DNA of 6,163 nucleotides from Bacillota bacterium. Its GTDB lineage: Bacteria > Bacillota > Sulfobacillia > JAJZYS01 > JAJYTV01. Numbering within the stretch: the stretch's first letter is position 1; each line of letters starts with the position of its first letter. The notes beneath the pieces were generated by a model, which saw nothing but the letters and a program-made list of their open reading frames with translations, was not told the origin of the DNA and did not search any database. This document shows, in pieces, positions 4,499 through 6,163 of the stretch. The stretch is taken from assembly GCA_021806845.1 (NCBI GenBank), contig JAKAPV010000182.1:1-6163 (forward strand), written 5' to 3'. Made by a program: the position numbers and the translations under genes.

Positions 4499-6163
4499 TC
4501 AGGAGCCGGACGAACCATTCCTCCGGAGTCCGGAGATCTCATCGAGCGCCTGCGGATTTTCGAGCGCCGTTCGGTCTCCTAGCGCTTCGCCAACATAGGC
4601 CTGGCGTGCGAGGCGGCGCAGAATCTTCCCGTTGCGCGTGCGCGGCAGCTCTGAAATGAATGCTACCAATGAAGGCTTTAAGGATTTGCCCAGCGAGTAC
4701 TCCACGATCTTCGACAGTTCCGCGCGCAGCGCATCCGTGCCAATCACGCCGCCTTGCAGCACGCAGAAGCAGCCGATCACCTCACCCTTCAGCGGGTCGG
4801 GCAGGCCGACGGCCATCGCTTCCTTGACTGCGCTGTGAGCCACCAGGGCGGACTCCACTTCCGCCGGGCCCACGCGCTTGCCCGCCACCTTGATGGTGTC
4901 GTCGGAGCGCCCGAGGATGTACCAGAATCCGTCCTCGTCCACATATGCGAAATCGCCGTGATACCAGAGGCCCGGAATGCGGGAGAAGTAGGTATCCAGG
5001 TAGCGCTGGCGATCGCGCCAGAACCCACGCGTCATGCCGGGCCAGACACCTCGCAGCACGAGTTCTCCCACCGCGCCCCGCACGCTCTTTCCTGTCTCGT
5101 CCACGACATCCGCGCCCATGCCCGGAATCGGTCCGCGGAAGGAGCACGGCTTGATCGGCTCGGTGACGAAGCAGCCGACGATGCCTCCGGAGATCTCGGT
5201 ACCCCCGGAATAGTTGATGATCGGCAGCCTGCCGCCGCCGACGACTTCGAAAAAGAAGCGCCACGGTTCCGTGTTCCAGGGTTCTCCGGAAGAGCCGAGC
5301 ACGCGCAGGGTCGGCATCGGGTGGCGGCTCACCGGCTCCCCGCCATGGGGCATCAGCGCCCGGACGGCCGTCGGCGAGATGCCGAAATGGGTGACGCCGT
5401 GCTCCTGGATGATCCGCCAGAGGCGGTCCGGTCCCGGGTAGTCCGGGGTGCCTTCGAAGAGCATGACGCCCGCGCCCAGGAGCGGCGCCCCGAAGATCGC
5501 CCAGGGTCCCATCATCCAGCCCATGTCGGTGAACCAGAACAGGAGGTCGCCAGGGCGCAGGTCGAAGGCGTGCCCGAGGTCCTGCGCCGCCTTGATCGGG
5601 AAGCCGCAGTGGGCATGGACCGCACCTTTGGGCCTGCCGGTCGTGCCGGACGTGTAGATGATCATGCACGTCGTCTCCGGGTCGAGTTCCGGTGTCGGCA
5701 GGCCAGGGCTCTGCGACTCGACGAGTTCACGCCAATCGACGTCGCGCTGCGCGTTCCAGGCCATGTCACGCCCGAGGCGCCGCACCACGAGGACCTTCTC
5801 CACCGTCGGCGAGAGGTCGGCCGCGGCGTCGGCGACTTCCTTCATCGCGACGGGCTTGCCGCGCCGCAAAAACCCGTCCGCCGTCACCAGAAGGCGCGCC
5901 TCGGCGTCCTGCAGCCTGGCGGCGACGGCCTGCGCGCCGTAGCCCGAGAACGTCGGAACGAGGATCGCACCGATCTTGGCGATGGCGTATGCCGCGATCA
6001 TCGTCTCCGGCAGCATCGGCATGTAGATGCCGACCGCGTCTCCCTCACCGATCCCGAGCGAGCGGAGCCCGGCCGCGGCGCGATCGACCTCATCCTTCAG
6101 TTGGCGAAAACTCAGCCGCAGCCGCGCGCCGTCCTCGCCCTCCCAATCCAGGGCAGTCGCATC
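4499..6163 (-). CDS. Acyl-CoA synthetase (AMP-forming), N-terminus cut by window edge
   Basis: An adenylate-forming enzyme: it activates a carboxylic acid with ATP to an acyl-adenylate, then transfers it to coenzyme A in the cytoplasm. There are 554 visible residues and the frame stays open to the right edge; relatives of about 630-650 residues suggest about 90 are missing. Visible motifs are the phosphate loop YTSGTTGRPKG (170-180), YSGGTEISGG (318-327), the adenosine-binding Asp in YHGDFAY (Asp404), the hinge GRSDDTIKVAGKRV (418-431), and the catalytic lysine in PRTRNGKILRR (Lys513). All catalytic elements seen are intact. Overall it is nearer to acetyl-/acetoacetyl-CoA synthetase-type enzymes than to fatty-acid ligases. 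The Trp that limits Acs to acetate (WWQTETG in Acs) aligns with Gly here, so a substrate larger than acetate is likely; which one cannot be told. The internal ATG at 6022 (YMPM) is not the start, because coding continues upstream with LSFRQLKDEVDRAAAGLRSL. Confidence 0.93.
   Translation of the reverse strand, partial: DATALDWEGEDGARLRLSFRQLKDEVDRAAAGLRSLGIGEGDAVGIYMPMLPETMIAAYAIAKIGAILVPTFSGYGAQAVAARLQDAEARLLVTADGFLRRGKPVAMKEVADAAADLSPTVEKVLVVRRLGRDMAWNAQRDVDWRELVESQSPGLPTPELDPETTCMIIYTSGTTGRPKGAVHAHCGFPIKAAQDLGHAFDLRPGDLLFWFTDMGWMMGPWAIFGAPLLGAGVMLFEGTPDYPGPDRLWRIIQEHGVTHFGISPTAVRALMPHGGEPVSRHPMPTLRVLGSSGEPWNTEPWRFFFEVVGGGRLPIINYSGGTEISGGIVGCFVTEPIKPCSFRGPIPGMGADVVDETGKSVRGAVGELVLRGVWPGMTRGFWRDRQRYLDTYFSRIPGLWYHGDFAYVDEDGFWYILGRSDDTIKVAGKRVGPAEVESALVAHSAVKEAMAVGLPDPLKGEVIGCFCVLQGGVIGTDALRAELSKIVEYSLGKSLKPSLVAFISELPRTRNGKILRRLARQAYVGEALGDRTALENPQALDEISGLRRNGSSGS

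Overview
This is a high-GC bacterial chromosome segment, with GTG as well as ATG starts and strong Shine-Dalgarno sequences. It carries the start of a housekeeping gene (EF-Tu) and shows no mobile element, tRNA, rRNA or CRISPR. The organism cannot be fixed from the sequence. A soil-type high-GC lineage fits: an ECF sigma with envelope genes, a DUF998 protein, a copper-type lipoprotein and an acyl-CoA synthetase. That placement is inference only.

Layout. At 1-114 (minus) are the first 38 codons of tuf. At 191-1088 (minus) is a two-gene operon: an ECF-family RNA polymerase sigma factor, overlapping by about 20 bp a 112-residue membrane protein of unknown family. Divergent from it, 1196-2708 (plus) holds a membrane-anchored protein built on a repeating Met-Gly-Ala beta pattern (DUF4097-like), then a multi-pass membrane protein with an RHRERMA segment. 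A 13-bp hairpin closes that operon. At 2798-3406 (plus) is a DUF998-type membrane protein. It converges on a cupredoxin-like lipoprotein (3474-4097, minus), with a bidirectional terminator between them. About 400 bp of non-coding, hairpin-rich DNA follows. From 4499 to the right edge (minus) is an acyl-CoA synthetase whose N-terminus lies outside the window.

How the parts fit. The most interesting element is the gap between the sigma gene and the divergent operon. It contains a perfect 9-bp inverted repeat, GAAGGTTTC / GAAACCTTC. Each arm supplies a GAAAC element facing outward, and each is followed after exactly 18 nt by GTC. This looks like a pair of mirror-image ECF-type promoters sharing one centre, so the sigma factor may activate its own operon and the divergent envelope operon together. 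On this reading, 191-2708 is a compact self-regulating envelope-response module of sigma factor, a possible small membrane regulator, a beta-repeat surface or sensor protein and a membrane partner. The plus-strand promoter would start RNA at about 1196, just ahead of a strong Shine-Dalgarno sequence and an ACG codon placed where an ATG would be expected. The beta-repeat gene may therefore start at a non-AUG codon.

The DUF998 protein, the lipoprotein and the acyl-CoA synthetase appear to be independent units.
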